This document shows positions 16,681-27,232 of a stretch of 64,000 nt of DNA, piece by piece. The stretch comes from Komagataeibacter xylinus. GTDB lineage: Bacteria; Pseudomonadota; Alphaproteobacteria; Acetobacterales; Acetobacteraceae. Position 1 is the first letter of the stretch. Each line of letters begins with the position of its first letter. A program made the translations under genes and the position numbers. Location: the NCBI RefSeq assembly GCF_031081985.1, contig NZ_JARWSK010000002.1, positions 1-64,000 of the forward strand. The letters are read 5' to 3'. The notes beneath the pieces were generated by a model. That model was given only the letters and a program-made list of their open reading frames with translations, searched no databases and was not told where the DNA came from.

Positions 16681-17661
16681 CTAGAGATAGGGATCGGGGG
16701 TGGCAAGATAGTCATGCACGTAACGCCGCACGCCATCCTCCAGCGTGGTGAAGGGATGGCTGTAGCCCGCCGCCCGCAGCCTGCGCATGTCGGCACACGT
16801 AAAGGACTGGTACTGCCCGCGCAGGGATTGCGGCATGTCGATGAACTCGATTTTGGGCGCAACCCCCGCCGCATCGCACACCGCATGCGCAAGGTCAGAA
16901 TAGGTGCGCGCAATGCCGGTGCCGCAGTTGAACAGCCCGCTCACATTCGTATGGTCGAGCAGCCACAGCATGACATTGACCACATCCCCCACCCAGATGA
17001 AGTCACGCGCCTGCGCGCCATCGGCCAGGCCCGGCACGTCGGAGCGGAACAGCGTGAGCGGCCCGCCTGCCCGCGCCTCGTCATACTTGACCTTCACCAC
17101 CGAGATCATGCGCCCCTTGTGGTACTCGTTGGGGCCATAGACATTGAAGAATTTCAGCCCCGCCCATGACAGGCCCGACAGTTCGCCCCGCGCCAGCCGG
17201 CGCTGCAAGATCTGGTCAAACGCCTGCTTGGACCACCCATACAGGTTGAGCGGGCTGAGCCGGTCCAGCCCCGCCGGGTCATCACTGAACTGCTCGACCT
17301 TGTCCGCCGCGCCATAGGTCGCGGCGGATGACGCATAGATAAAGCGCACGCCCTCATGCGCGCACCACTGCGCCAGCCGGCATGACAGATCGACATTGGT
17401 GCACCACACAAGGTCGCCATCGGTTGCCGTCGTCTCGCTGATCGCGCCGAGATGCACAACCGCCGAGATATCGGGCCGGGTGGCCAGCCATGCATCGAGC
17501 GCCTCCGGTGCCACGACCTGCACGGGGGCATGGTGGCGCAGGTTGCGCCATTTGCCAGCACTGCCCAGCCAGTCCACCACTACCGTATCGACCCCGCGCG
17601 CGTGCAGGGCCTGCTGCATGCACGAGCCGATAAAGCCCGCGCCCCCGGTAATCACGATCAC
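16681..17661 (-). CDS. hldD: ADP-L-glycero-D-manno-heptose 6-epimerase
   Basis: A 326-aa extended short-chain dehydrogenase. TGGAGFIGS near the N-terminus binds NADP; the catalytic YGWSK tyrosine-lysine pair and KFFNVYGPNEYHKGRM are typical of HldD. It makes the L,D-heptose precursor of the LPS inner core, so it acts in the cytoplasm for the outer envelope. Two in-frame GTG codons (17661 and 17655) are possible starts, with GGAG just upstream; no ATG gives a family-like N-terminus. The frame remains open far upstream but that part is antisense to ubiK and unrelated. Confidence 0.92.
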   Translation of the reverse strand: MIVITGGAGFIGSCMQQALHARGVDTVVVDWLGSAGKWRNLRHHAPVQVVAPEALDAWLATRPDISAVVHLGAISETTATDGDLVWCTNVDLSCRLAQWCAHEGVRFIYASSAATYGAADKVEQFSDDPAGLDRLSPLNLYGWSKQAFDQILQRRLARGELSGLSWAGLKFFNVYGPNEYHKGRMISVVKVKYDEARAGGPLTLFRSDVPGLADGAQARDFIWVGDVVNVMLWLLDHTNVSGLFNCGTGIARTYSDLAHAVCDAAGVAPKIEFIDMPQSLRGQYQSFTCADMRRLRAAGYSHPFTTLEDGVRRYVHDYLATPDPYL

Positions 17662-17823
17662 TGCTCCGCACCCCGCTCCTGCCTGCACATTGATGGCCGC
17701 ACCCGCAGGCCGCCACAATCGTGCGGATAGCCCTGAGGCGGCAATGTGTCTATAGTAGCGCCTTTCCCCTTCGCGCGGCAGCCGGGTCACGGTGGCGGCG
17801 CGGAACGTCATGGAGTATCCACT

Positions 17824-18114
17824 ATGTCCGACAGGCCCCGCATTTTTGATGACATTGCCGGTGTGGCCGGCGGCGCGTTCTCCGCTCTTGCTGGCGTGCG
17901 CGAGGAAATCGGCGCCATGGTCCGTGCCCGCGTGGATGAAACACTCGGTAGCCTGAACCTCGTGCGACGCGATGAATTTGAAGTGGTGCGCGAGGTCGCA
18001 ACCCGCGCGCGCCTCGCGCAGGGCGAGATGGAAAACCGCATCGCACGCCTTGAAGAGCGCGTATCCGACCTTGAAGCCAGCCTGACCGCCCCCGCCCCCC
18101 ATCACGGCGGCTGA
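17824..18114 (+). CDS. ubiK: UbiK (YqiC/BMFP) family ubiquinone biosynthesis accessory factor
   Basis: A 96-aa protein from the ATG at 17824, with MSDRPRIFDDIAGVAGGAFSAL, an amphipathic membrane-fusogenic region, and a C-terminal coiled coil (EMENRIARLEERVSDLEASL) that mediates trimerisation in BMFP proteins. UbiK assists the soluble aerobic ubiquinone biosynthesis complex. It diverges from hldD and precedes ybjN-proC-COQ9-like, which is a plausible ubiquinone context. Confidence 0.88.
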   Translation: MSDRPRIFDDIAGVAGGAFSALAGVREEIGAMVRARVDETLGSLNLVRRDEFEVVREVATRARLAQGEMENRIARLEERVSDLEASLTAPAPHHGG

Positions 18115-18263
18115 ACGAGGCTTGCAGCCAGTGCCTGCGCGCCATAGTGTAACAGGACGGTCCGCGCCCTGATTCCCCGCAACAGGACACGGACCAGCTT
18201 GCAGAGACACGGAATCCGGCGTCATGGCCGGATCTCCTCCACGACGGCTTCGGGGAGTGCCAC

Positions 18264-18767
18264 ATGCCTGCTCTGACTCAGATCACGACCTCTCGTAATA
18301 CAAACCCGCTCGACCAGATGGAACAGATCGTGGGCGGGTACGACTGGAATTTCGAGCGCCGCAGCGATTCGGAAATGGCAGCCGAGGCACCGGGCAAATG
18401 GTGCGATTACGGCCTGTTCTTCTGCTGGTCGGAAGAGGTGAACGCCATGCACTTCACCTGCACGTTCGACCTCAAGGTGCCGCCCGAGCAGCGCCGCAAC
18501 CTGTTTGAACTCGTGGCGCTGGCCAATGAGCGGCTGTGGATCGGCCATTTCGGCATGGATCTTGACCACGGCACGCCCGTGTTCCGCCATGCGGTGCTGC
18601 TGCGCGGCTCGCGCGGGGCCTCGATGGAAAGCCTTGAGGACATGATCGACATCGCGCTGACAGAATGCGAGCGGTTCTATCCCGCCTTCCAGTTCGTGCT
18701 GTGGGGCGGCAAGAAACCGGCCGAAGCCCTTGAGGCCGCCATGCTCGACTGTGCGGGGATGGCGTAA
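18264..18767 (+). CDS. YbjN domain-containing protein
   Basis: A 167-aa cytoplasmic protein matching the alphaproteobacterial YbjN family (YDWNFERRSDSEMAAE, CDYGLFFCWSEEVNAMHF, NERLWIGHFGMD, ECERFYPAFQFVLWGGK). YbjN is linked to stress and motility control in E. coli and structurally resembles type III secretion chaperones; its molecular job is unknown. The stop TAA and the proC ATG share one base (18767), so the two are translationally coupled. Confidence 0.85.
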   Translation: MPALTQITTSRNTNPLDQMEQIVGGYDWNFERRSDSEMAAEAPGKWCDYGLFFCWSEEVNAMHFTCTFDLKVPPEQRRNLFELVALANERLWIGHFGMDLDHGTPVFRHAVLLRGSRGASMESLEDMIDIALTECERFYPAFQFVLWGGKKPAEALEAAMLDCAGMA

Positions 18768-19603
18768 TGGGCGAACTCCTTCCGCCCCTGCTCCTCATTG
18801 GCTGCGGCAAGATGGGGGGGGCCATGCTCGATGGCTGGCTGAAGGAGGGGCTCGCCCCTTCCTTCATCGTCGATCGCCATCGCGACTCGGTGCCACCGCC
18901 GCATCAGCTCGTGCGCAGCCTTGATGCGGTGCCTGCGAGCTTCCGCCCCGGCATGATCGTGCTGGCCACCAAGCCCCAGAAGGTGGACGCGGTGCTGCCC
19001 GCCCTCGCCCCTTTTGCCGCCCACGCCCCCGTGCTGTCCGTGCTCGCGGGCCGCACGGTGGAAAGCCTGAGCACGGCACTGGACGCCTGCCTGCCTGCGG
19101 GCAGCGACGCGCCTGCCGTAATCCGCGCCATGCCCAACACGCCCAGCGCCATCGGGCAGGGCATGACGGTGTGTTACGCCCCGCCACCCGCCACATCAGC
19201 CGATCGCAGGCTGTGCGCACGCCTGTTAAGTGCCGTGGGTGAAGTGGCGTGGATCGACCATGAAGACCAGATGGACATGGTCACCGCCATTTCAGGCAGC
19301 GGGCCTGCCTATGTGTTCCTGCTTGCCGAACTGCTCGAGCAGGTGGGCATCGACCACGGCCTGCCCGCCCCCCTTGCCCGCCAGATCGCGCGCCAGACGG
19401 TGGCAGGCTCCGGCGCGCTCATGCAGGCCAGCGGGCTTGATGCCGCCACCCTGCGCCAGAACGTGACCAGCCCCGGCGGCACGACACAGCAGGCCCTTGC
19501 GGTGCTGATGGCGCCCGATGCCTGGCCCGCCACGCTCGATAAAGCCCTTGCCGCCGCTGCCCGGCGTGCGCGCGAACTGTCAGGCCCTCAGCCCGTTTCA
19601 TGA
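18767..19603 (+). CDS. proC: Pyrroline-5-carboxylate reductase ProC
   Basis: A 278-aa enzyme with an N-terminal Rossmann fold (LLIGCGKMGGAML, about 9-21), RAMPNTPSAIGQGMT, and the C-terminal dimerisation domain with the P5CR signature (ISGSGPAYVFLLAELLEQVG, then LRQNVTSPGGTTQQAL). It reduces pyrroline-5-carboxylate to proline, completing the pathway begun by ProA at 7143-8426. Standard length; overlaps the ybjN stop by one base. Confidence 0.96.
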   Translation: MGELLPPLLLIGCGKMGGAMLDGWLKEGLAPSFIVDRHRDSVPPPHQLVRSLDAVPASFRPGMIVLATKPQKVDAVLPALAPFAAHAPVLSVLAGRTVESLSTALDACLPAGSDAPAVIRAMPNTPSAIGQGMTVCYAPPPATSADRRLCARLLSAVGEVAWIDHEDQMDMVTAISGSGPAYVFLLAELLEQVGIDHGLPAPLARQIARQTVAGSGALMQASGLDAATLRQNVTSPGGTTQQALAVLMAPDAWPATLDKALAAAARRARELSGPQPVS

Positions 19604-19659
19604 TATAGCGGCAGCGTGCCGCCCCATTTCAATCCCCAACCCGGAAGATCAGACCCTCC

Positions 19660-20298
19660 ATGGATAACGACCTGTTTGACGCCACCCTTCTCCGCTCCGC
19701 GCTGGAGCGTGCCGGTTCGCACGGATGGCGGCGCACCACGGTCGTTGATGCCGCGCGTGATGCCGGGCTGAGCCTCGAGACCGCGCGCAAGCGTTTTGCG
19801 TGCAAGACCAAGCTGCTGTTCACGCTCGGGCGCTTGGCTGATGAATCCGCGCTGGTGGAAGACGAGACGGAAGGCAGCGTGCGCGACAGGCTGTTCGACA
19901 TGCTCATGCGCAGGCTTGATGTGTTCCAGCAATACCGCGAGGGCGTGCGCAGCGTGCTGCGCGCCCTGCCCACCGACCCCGTTCTGGCCGTGCTGCTTGG
20001 CGGGGCGACGCTGGAGAGCATGAAGTGGATCGCCACCGCGGCAGGGGTGGACACCACTGGCCTGGCCGGTGCGCTGCGCCTGCAGGCGCTGGTGGGCGCA
20101 TGGACCCTGACCCTGCGCACATGGGACCGTGATGACAGCCCCGACATGGGCCTGACCATGGCGGCACTGGAGGAGGCGCTCAAACGCGCGGGCCGCTTCG
20201 TCTCCTTCGGGCCTGAGGCCGCCGAACCCACGGCACCCGCAGGCCACGGCCATGACACCGACCCGCTGGTGGACCTGCCGCTTGAGCCTTCAGCCTGA
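19660..20298 (+). CDS. COQ9-like / TetR-superfamily protein
   Basis: A 212-aa helical protein. The N-terminus (LRSALERAGSHGWRRTTVVDAARDAGLSLETARKRF) has the helix-turn-helix layout of TetR-like proteins. The C-terminal half (RLDVFQQYREGVRSVLRALP, ALRLQALVGAWTLTLRTWDRDDSPD, MAALEEALKRAGRF) follows the COQ9 pattern. COQ9 has a TetR fold, binds lipids and aids ubiquinone hydroxylation; the nearby ubiK gene favours that reading over a DNA-binding regulator. Transcribed with proC (56-bp gap) and followed by a full hairpin repeat. Function is inferred. Confidence 0.6.
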   Translation: MDNDLFDATLLRSALERAGSHGWRRTTVVDAARDAGLSLETARKRFACKTKLLFTLGRLADESALVEDETEGSVRDRLFDMLMRRLDVFQQYREGVRSVLRALPTDPVLAVLLGGATLESMKWIATAAGVDTTGLAGALRLQALVGAWTLTLRTWDRDDSPDMGLTMAALEEALKRAGRFVSFGPEAAEPTAPAGHGHDTDPLVDLPLEPSA

Positions 20299-20325
20299 CG
20301 TTTCACGACGCTGTCAAAACGGAAT

Positions 20326-20406
20326 AAAAGTTTTTGGGTGCCGCCTTTTTTTCAAAAAAGGCGGTAATCTTTTGAAGCTTTTTGAAAAAAGCTTCACCAA
20401 AAACTT
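20326..20406. repeat. Full composite hairpin repeat
   Basis: The clearest full unit: outer arms AAAAGTTTTTGGGTG and CTTCACCAAAAACTT enclose a GCCGCC…GGCGG hairpin (20340-20364) and a GAAGCTTTTT…AAAAAGCTTC hairpin (20374-20396). The whole can fold into a three-way junction. It begins 28 bases after the COQ9-like gene stop, so probably terminates it. Confidence 0.9.
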
Positions 20407-20506
20407 CTTTCTGATGGCCCTGATGTTCTGGGGGCAGACTTTTCAAACCGCGGCTGAGATATTAGAACAGCATCACGCCACGCGAATCGTGTAGCGTATG
20501 GCCTGT

Positions 20507-20581
20507 TGGGGCGTAGCCAAGTGGTAAGGCAGCGGATTTTGATTCCGCCATGCGGAGGTTCGAACCCTCCCGCCCCAGCCA
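20507..20581 (+). tRNA. tRNA-Gln (anticodon TTG)
   Basis: Acceptor TGGGGCG (20507-20513) pairs with CGCCCCA (20571-20577), discriminator G, and CCA is encoded at 20579-20581. The anticodon arm CGGATTTTGATTCCG carries TTG, and the T-loop GGTTCGAACC is canonical. It decodes CAA (and CAG by wobble). Confidence 0.95.
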
Positions 20582-20666
20582 GTTTCCTTTCCTGCAAAAA
20601 CGGCATGTGACAATCCGGCCTGCACAAGTGCCGGAACCGGCGTCATGCGCCAATCTCAAGAATGCA

Positions 20667-20704
20667 GGTTTTGGGGTGCCGCCTTTTTTCCCAAAAGGCG
20701 GCGG
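20667..20704. repeat. Partial composite repeat: GCCGCC hairpin
   Basis: GGTTTTGGGGTGCCGCC then TTTTTTCCCAAAAGGCGGC; only one outer arm and the GCCGCC hairpin are present. It ends a few bases beyond the stop of the minus-strand alpha-E gene and can serve as its terminator. Confidence 0.75.
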
Positions 20705-20707
20705 TGT

Positions 20708-21714
20708 TCAACCTGCCACCTGCAACGCCACAGGAGGCCAGAAGGCACCGGCAATCTCGTTCTGGATCAGCCGCAATTCGCGCTGGATCCAGTCCATGTA
20801 TTCATGCAGGCCGCGCAGGATGATGTCCTCCACCGTCTGTTCGGCCAGTGTCACGCGCAGTTCCTCCACCCGCTCCAGAATCGGCCCGCAATGGCGCAGC
20901 CGGTATTCTCCCGCCAGTGAACCAAGCACGCTGTAAACACAGCGCAGGCTGGTGGAGAGCGAACGGGGGAACCCGTCATTCTTGAGCAGGAAGCCCACGA
21001 TATTGGCAGGCGTCATGCCCTCGGGCAGCACGCGGCGAAAGGCGTGATAGGCCGCTGCCGAGCGCAGCACGGATGTCCACTGGCTCAGGTCGATGTCCGA
21101 CCCCACCCCTTCCCCACTGGGCAGCAGGGTGTGGTACTTGATGTCGATCAGCCGCGTGATCTGGTCTGCGCGCTCAAGGTTCTTGCCCAGCAGGTAGAAC
21201 AGCCAGGCCTGATCGCGGTACAGCGTGCCCTCGGTTATGCCAAAATGGGTCTGGCATTCCTGCTTGAGCCGCGTGCACAGCGTGGACAGATAGCCTGCCC
21301 CCACATCATCCGGCCCGAGATCCATGGCCCAGCGGGTAAAGACATTGAGGTGCATCCACATCTCGGTCGAGATCAGCGGGCGCAGCACGCGGGCGTTCTC
21401 GCGCACGCACCGCGCCATGGACACGATCGAATCCGGGTTGTCGGGGTCAATGATATAGAATTCGACCACGCTGCGCTCGGTCGCCACCTTGTGGCGCAGG
21501 AAGAACGTATCTTCATCGGCATTGATGCGGATGACGCTGTCCCACCCCGCATCCATGTTGCTGGCATGCACCGACGTGCCCGTGACCTCGATCAGCCGGG
21601 CCATGTTCTCGATGCGCTCCATGTAGCGTGCCAGCCACATCGTGCTTTCCGCGTAGCGCGAGAGCAGGTTGCGCAGGCCCGGCAGCACCGGGGTGGGAAA
21701 AACCGAAACCTGTG

Positions 21715-21718
<4 letters not shown>
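20708..21718 (-). CDS. Alpha-E domain protein
   Basis: A 336-aa, mainly helical protein of the Alpha-E family (LLSRYAESTMWLARYMERIENMARLIEV, LLGKNLERADQITRLIDIKYH, AYHAFRR, FLLKNDGFPRSL). Enzymatic activity is unknown; these proteins occur beside circularly permuted ATP-grasp ligases and transglutaminase-like proteases and are thought to act with them. The ATG at 21718 overlaps the ATP-grasp stop by four bases (21715-21718), so the two are coupled. The longer open frame upstream is antisense shadow. Confidence 0.88.
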
Positions 21719-23181
<1,463 letters not shown>

Positions 23182-23459
23182 GCCCTGCCTCCGCTTGCGG
23201 GGAGGAGGATCAGGCGTGAAGGAATCATGTCCACCCACCTGCTGTTTCATTTCGATCCATTACTAGCGGAGCAAGAAAATCGTCTCTTGCCAAGAACGAA
23301 TCTGCAATCCCTTCCCTTTCCGGTCAAAATGCCGAAAAAATACGATATTGCTGCCACCGCCAATCCTGATACCGTGGGGGCGGCATACCCATTATGTCCA
23401 AACCACCATCGCCGGGATCACGATGGCAGGCGGAACAGTTTACCGAGGCTCAGGATTAC

Positions 23460-24371
23460 ATGAACGCGCGTGCCATGCTGGTCCACCACACACGCTACCG
23501 CTACGACCGGCCTGTTCACCTCGGCCCGCAGACCATCCGCCTGCACCCCCTGCCCGGCTGCGCCACCATGCTCGCGCACGAACTCAGCATCAGCCCCGCG
23601 CCCAGCACGCAGGCATGGTGCCATGACCCGTTTGGCAACCGCGTTGCCCGCGTCACGTTTGAGGGGCGTGTCACGCATTTCGATATTACCGCAACCCTCA
23701 CCACCGACCAGACGCCCATCATTCCCCGCCCCCTTGCCGTGGCACCTGCCGCGCGGATCTGGACGGCGCAGAGCGTGGATGACGGCCCGTCGCTTGTCAC
23801 CTACCGGCACCCCGCCGCTACCGATGCCCCGACCACACCCACGCCGCACCTCGATGCGCTGGTGGCAAAATGGCGCGCGCGCCTGCCCTGCCCCACGGCC
23901 GACCTGCTCATGGACCTGACGCGCGCCATCGCGGCCGACATCACCTACCGCATCCGCCCCGAAGCGGGCGTGTGGTCGCCCGAGGAGACCCTGAGCCAGG
24001 GTGCGGGGTCATGCCGTGACACCGCGTGGCTGCTCATTGCCGTCCTGCGCCGCCTGGGCTTTGCCGCGCGTTTCGTGTCGGGCTACCTGTTCCAGCCCGA
24101 GCGCTGCGCGCCCGAACAACTGGGCTGCGAACTCCATGCCTGGGCGCAGGTGCATGTGCCCGGCACCGGATGGGTCGGGCTGGATACGACATCGGGCCTG
24201 CGGGCGGCACAGGGGCATGTGGCGCTGGCCGCGGCCCCCCGCCCGCAGCAGGCCGCCCCGGTGAGCGGGCTGCTTGACCAGTGTACGGCCACCTTCGAAG
24301 CGACGATGCACACCACCGTGCAGCCCCCGCATGCCGCATGCGGGCCATTGCGGTCGAGCCTGTCTTCATGA
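23460..24371 (+). CDS. Transglutaminase-like cysteine protease
   Basis: A 303-aa protein with the bacterial transglutaminase-like N-terminal domain (LVHHTRYRYDRPVHLGPQTIRLHP, 7-30) and a papain-like core carrying the full triad: C185 in GAGSCRDTAWLL, H226 in CELHAWAQVHVPG and D242 in WVGLDTTSG. Prokaryotic members act mostly as proteases or peptide-modifying enzymes. The ATG at 23460 has AGGA 5 bases upstream. It overlaps the metallopeptidase gene by four bases and diverges from the ATP-grasp/alpha-E pair. Confidence 0.88.
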   Translation: MNARAMLVHHTRYRYDRPVHLGPQTIRLHPLPGCATMLAHELSISPAPSTQAWCHDPFGNRVARVTFEGRVTHFDITATLTTDQTPIIPRPLAVAPAARIWTAQSVDDGPSLVTYRHPAATDAPTTPTPHLDALVAKWRARLPCPTADLLMDLTRAIAADITYRIRPEAGVWSPEETLSQGAGSCRDTAWLLIAVLRRLGFAARFVSGYLFQPERCAPEQLGCELHAWAQVHVPGTGWVGLDTTSGLRAAQGHVALAAAPRPQQAAPVSGLLDQCTATFEATMHTTVQPPHAACGPLRSSLSS

Positions 24372-25429
24372 AGCTGTTTTTCTGCCAGTCGTGCCAGCAG
24401 ATCCTGTTTTTCGAGAATACGGCCTGCGAACGGTGTGGCCACACGCTGGGCTACCTGCCCGAGCAGACCGAACTCAGCGCGCTCGATGCCCTGGGCGGCG
24501 ATTTGTGGAAGCCGCTTGCCGCCCCCGATCAGGCACGCGCGCTATGCGCCAACAACGCCCATAGCGCGTGCAACTGGCTGGCGCAGCCGGGGCAGGCCTA
24601 CTGCATTGCGTGCAGCTTCAACCGCACCATTCCCAACCTGTCGGTGCCCGGCAATATCGAGCGGTGGCAGAAGCTTGAAGTGGCCAAGCACCGGCTGTTC
24701 TACACCCTGCTGCGCCTTGGCCTGCCACTGCGCAACCGCAGGCAGGACCCCGAGGGCGGGCTGGCCTTCGACTTTCTGGACAGCCTGCCCGATGGCACGC
24801 CCGCCATGACCGGGCACATGAATGGCATCATCACCATTGCCATCCATGAGGCCAATGACGCCCAGCGCGAACGCCTGCGGCTGGAAATGGGGGAATATTA
24901 CCGCACCCTGCTCGGCCATTTCCGCCACGAGATCGGCCATTATTACTGGAACGTGCTCATCCGCGACGCAGGCCCCGCACGCCAGGCCGCCTGCCGCGCG
25001 GTGTTTGGCGATGACCGGCGCGACTATGGCGCAAGCCTTGAAGCCTATTACGCCGCTCCCCCCACCACCGCATGGCAGGGGCGGTATGTCAGCCAGTATG
25101 CCACCTCCCACCCGTGGGAGGACTTTGCCGAGACATGGGCGCACTATCTGCACATCATCTCGACACTCGAGACCGCCTGGGCGTATGGCATGTCGCTTGA
25201 TGCGCGGGGCGCGCAGGCGCCACCGCTGCGCGCCAGCGTCACGCGCGACCCCTATACCGAGATGACCTTCGACGAGATTACGCAGGGCTGGCTGCCGCTG
25301 ACCTATGCCGTCAACAGCCTCAACCGCTCCATGGGGCTACCCGATTTCTACCCCTTCGTGCTCACGCCCGACATCCTGCGCAAACTTGCCTTCATCCACG
25401 CGCTTATCCGCGAGAGCCGCGTGGGGTAG
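24368..25429 (+). CDS. Zinc-ribbon putative zinc metallopeptidase
   Basis: A 353-aa protein with two N-terminal Cys pairs forming a zinc ribbon (C6/C9 with C20/C23), a further Cys set (C60, C68, C79, C82), and a catalytic HEIGH (187-191) followed downstream by the Asp/Glu-rich HPWEDFAETWAHYLHI, which resembles the third-ligand helix. It matches the putative zinc-binding metallopeptidase family, often found beside ATP-grasp/alpha-E/transglutaminase genes. No signal peptide, so cytoplasmic. The ATG at 24368 overlaps the preceding stop (ATGA). Confidence 0.85.
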   Translation: MKLFFCQSCQQILFFENTACERCGHTLGYLPEQTELSALDALGGDLWKPLAAPDQARALCANNAHSACNWLAQPGQAYCIACSFNRTIPNLSVPGNIERWQKLEVAKHRLFYTLLRLGLPLRNRRQDPEGGLAFDFLDSLPDGTPAMTGHMNGIITIAIHEANDAQRERLRLEMGEYYRTLLGHFRHEIGHYYWNVLIRDAGPARQAACRAVFGDDRRDYGASLEAYYAAPPTTAWQGRYVSQYATSHPWEDFAETWAHYLHIISTLETAWAYGMSLDARGAQAPPLRASVTRDPYTEMTFDEITQGWLPLTYAVNSLNRSMGLPDFYPFVLTPDILRKLAFIHALIRESRVG

Positions 25430-25443
25430 TCAGCCAACTTCTG

Positions 25444-26382
25444 TCATTCCCCTTCCGCATCACCCAGCGCGATGACCTGCGCACCGGCATGCATGTCACG
25501 GCAGCAGGCCCGCAGGGTCGAGATGAAATTGGACAGCAGCGGCACATGCTGGCCCGCGCGCATGGCAATGGCCAGTTCCGCCCGTGGCGCCTTGGCGCCA
25601 AGCGAATGATAGGTCACGCCGCCGGAATGGATCTGGCGCAGCGAGCGTGGCACGACCGAAACCCCCAGCCCCGCCGCAACCAGCGGCACGGTCGAGGCGA
25701 TCTGGGGGGCCTGCTGGCCCATGCGCGGTGTAAAGCCCGCATTGTGGCAGGCGGACAGGATGGCATCATGAAACCCCGGCCCCAGCTCACGCGGGAAGAT
25801 GATGAAGGGTTCATCGGCCAGCATCTCGAGTTCCAGATGCGGGTGGACGGCCAGGGGGTGCCCCTTGGGCAGGGCCACGACCGTTTCCTCCTCCAGCAGC
25901 GGCGAGACCAGCAGCCCCGCCCCATCGGGCACTGGCGGGCGCACCACGGCAATGTCGATCGCGCGGTCATGCAGCGCCTTGCGCAGGGCGGGGGTGTTGC
26001 TTTCCTCAAGGTAGATGGTCACATCGGGCCACATTTCACGGAAGCGGCGCACGGTCAGCGGAATCATGGGCAGCAGCGAGACCGCACCCGCCAGCCCCAC
26101 GCGGATATGCCCTTTCTCGCCACGCGCCAGCCCCGTGGCGGTGGCGATGAACTGCTGCTGCATGCCCAACAGCGCGCGGGCCTGGTCAAGGAGCACAAGG
26201 CCGATATCGGTCAGCTTGACGCCACGCGTCAGGCGCTGGAACAGCAGCACGCCGAGTTCATTTTCAAGCTGCTTGATCTGCTGGCTCAGAGGTGGCTGCT
26301 CCATGCCTATCTGCTCTGCAGCACGCGTGAAGCTTCCGTTCTCGGCAACCGCCACGAAATATCGTAAATGCCTTAAATCCAT
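25444..26382 (-). CDS. LysR-family transcriptional regulator
   Basis: A 312-aa LysR-type regulator: N-terminal winged helix-turn-helix (LRHLRYFVAVAENGSFTRAAEQIGMEQPPLSQQIKQLE, about 3-41) and a periplasmic-binding-protein-like effector domain from about residue 90. It is transcribed divergently from lutABC, which it probably controls in response to lactate or a related acid; other bacteria often use a GntR-type regulator for these genes. A near-perfect palindrome lies directly before its start codon, suggesting autoregulation. Confidence 0.88.
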   Translation of the reverse strand: MDLRHLRYFVAVAENGSFTRAAEQIGMEQPPLSQQIKQLENELGVLLFQRLTRGVKLTDIGLVLLDQARALLGMQQQFIATATGLARGEKGHIRVGLAGAVSLLPMIPLTVRRFREMWPDVTIYLEESNTPALRKALHDRAIDIAVVRPPVPDGAGLLVSPLLEEETVVALPKGHPLAVHPHLELEMLADEPFIIFPRELGPGFHDAILSACHNAGFTPRMGQQAPQIASTVPLVAAGLGVSVVPRSLRQIHSGGVTYHSLGAKAPRAELAIAMRAGQHVPLLSNFISTLRACCRDMHAGAQVIALGDAEGE

Positions 26383-26385
26383 GTT

Positions 26386-26404
26386 CCATATAAATTATAT
26401 ATGG
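26386..26404. promoter_or_regulatory. Candidate LysR operator in the lysR-lutA intergenic region
   Basis: CCATATAAATTATATATGG is a 19-bp near-palindrome that also fits the LysR T-N11-A pattern. It sits 4 bases upstream of the lysR start codon, covering its ribosome-binding region, and within the 106-bp divergent intergenic region. The adjacent CAATATATATTTGACG may contribute to the lut promoter. Confidence 0.5.
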
Positions 26405-26488
26405 GAATCTTCTTCAATATATATTTGACGAAATAACATGCCATGCGCCACGTTTCGCCCCAACCGTGCTGAGGATGAGTATCCCCTG

Positions 26489-27232
26489 ATGAAAATTGGC
26501 CTGTTCATTCCGTGTTATATCGACGCATTCTATCCCGATGCCGGGATTGCCACGCTGGAGCTGCTGGAAAAACTGGGGCAGGATGTCGAATATCCGCTGG
26601 ACCAGACCTGCTGTGGCCAGCCCATGGGCAACTCGGGCTGCAACTCGGATGCCGCGGCGGCGGAAGCCCTGTTCGTGCGCAACTTCGCCAAATACGACAA
26701 GATCGTCATGCCGTCAGGTAGTTGCACGCACCATGTGCGTGACAATTTCGATGCGATTCCCCAGACGGATGAAGTCCGCCACGTACGCGAAAACACCTAT
26801 GAACTGGTGGAATTCCTGCACGATATCCTGAAGGTCGATGCCTTCCCCTGGGCCGAGTTCAACCACACCGTTGGCCTGCACAACAGTTGCGGTACCCTGC
26901 GCGCGCTGCGCACGGCAAGCATGTCGGAACTGGGCGAAAAACCCTTCTCCAAGCCGATGGACCTGCTGAGCAAGGTCAAGGGCATCCGCTTCGCCACCCC
27001 CAAGCGGCCTGATGAATGCTGCGGATTTGGCGGCACCTTCTCGGTTACGGAAGAGGCCGTATCCGCCAAGATGGGCGTGGACAAGGTGCGCGACCACCAT
27101 CAGGCAGGTGCTGAATACATCGTCTCGGCTGATTCATCGTGCATCATGCACCAGCAGGGCTGCGCCGAGCGCGCGGGCGTGCCGATCCGCTTCATTCACA
27201 TTGCGCAGATCCTCAACGGAGCATCCCAATGA
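26489..27232 (+). CDS. lutA: LutA-type (Fe-S)-binding lactate utilisation protein
   Basis: A 247-aa protein with two CCG-type cysteine domains: DQTCCGQPMGNSGC…GSCTHHV and NSCGTLRAL…DECCGFGGTFSV…SADSSCIMHQQG. These bind an unusual iron-sulfur cluster. LutA acts with LutB and LutC in oxidation of L-lactate to pyruvate at the membrane. Starting at ATG 26489 gives the family N-terminus MKIGLFIPCYIDAFYP; GAGGA lies about 13 bases upstream. Its stop overlaps lutB by four bases. Confidence 0.92.
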   Translation: MKIGLFIPCYIDAFYPDAGIATLELLEKLGQDVEYPLDQTCCGQPMGNSGCNSDAAAAEALFVRNFAKYDKIVMPSGSCTHHVRDNFDAIPQTDEVRHVRENTYELVEFLHDILKVDAFPWAEFNHTVGLHNSCGTLRALRTASMSELGEKPFSKPMDLLSKVKGIRFATPKRPDECCGFGGTFSVTEEAVSAKMGVDKVRDHHQAGAEYIVSADSSCIMHQQGCAERAGVPIRFIHIAQILNGASQ

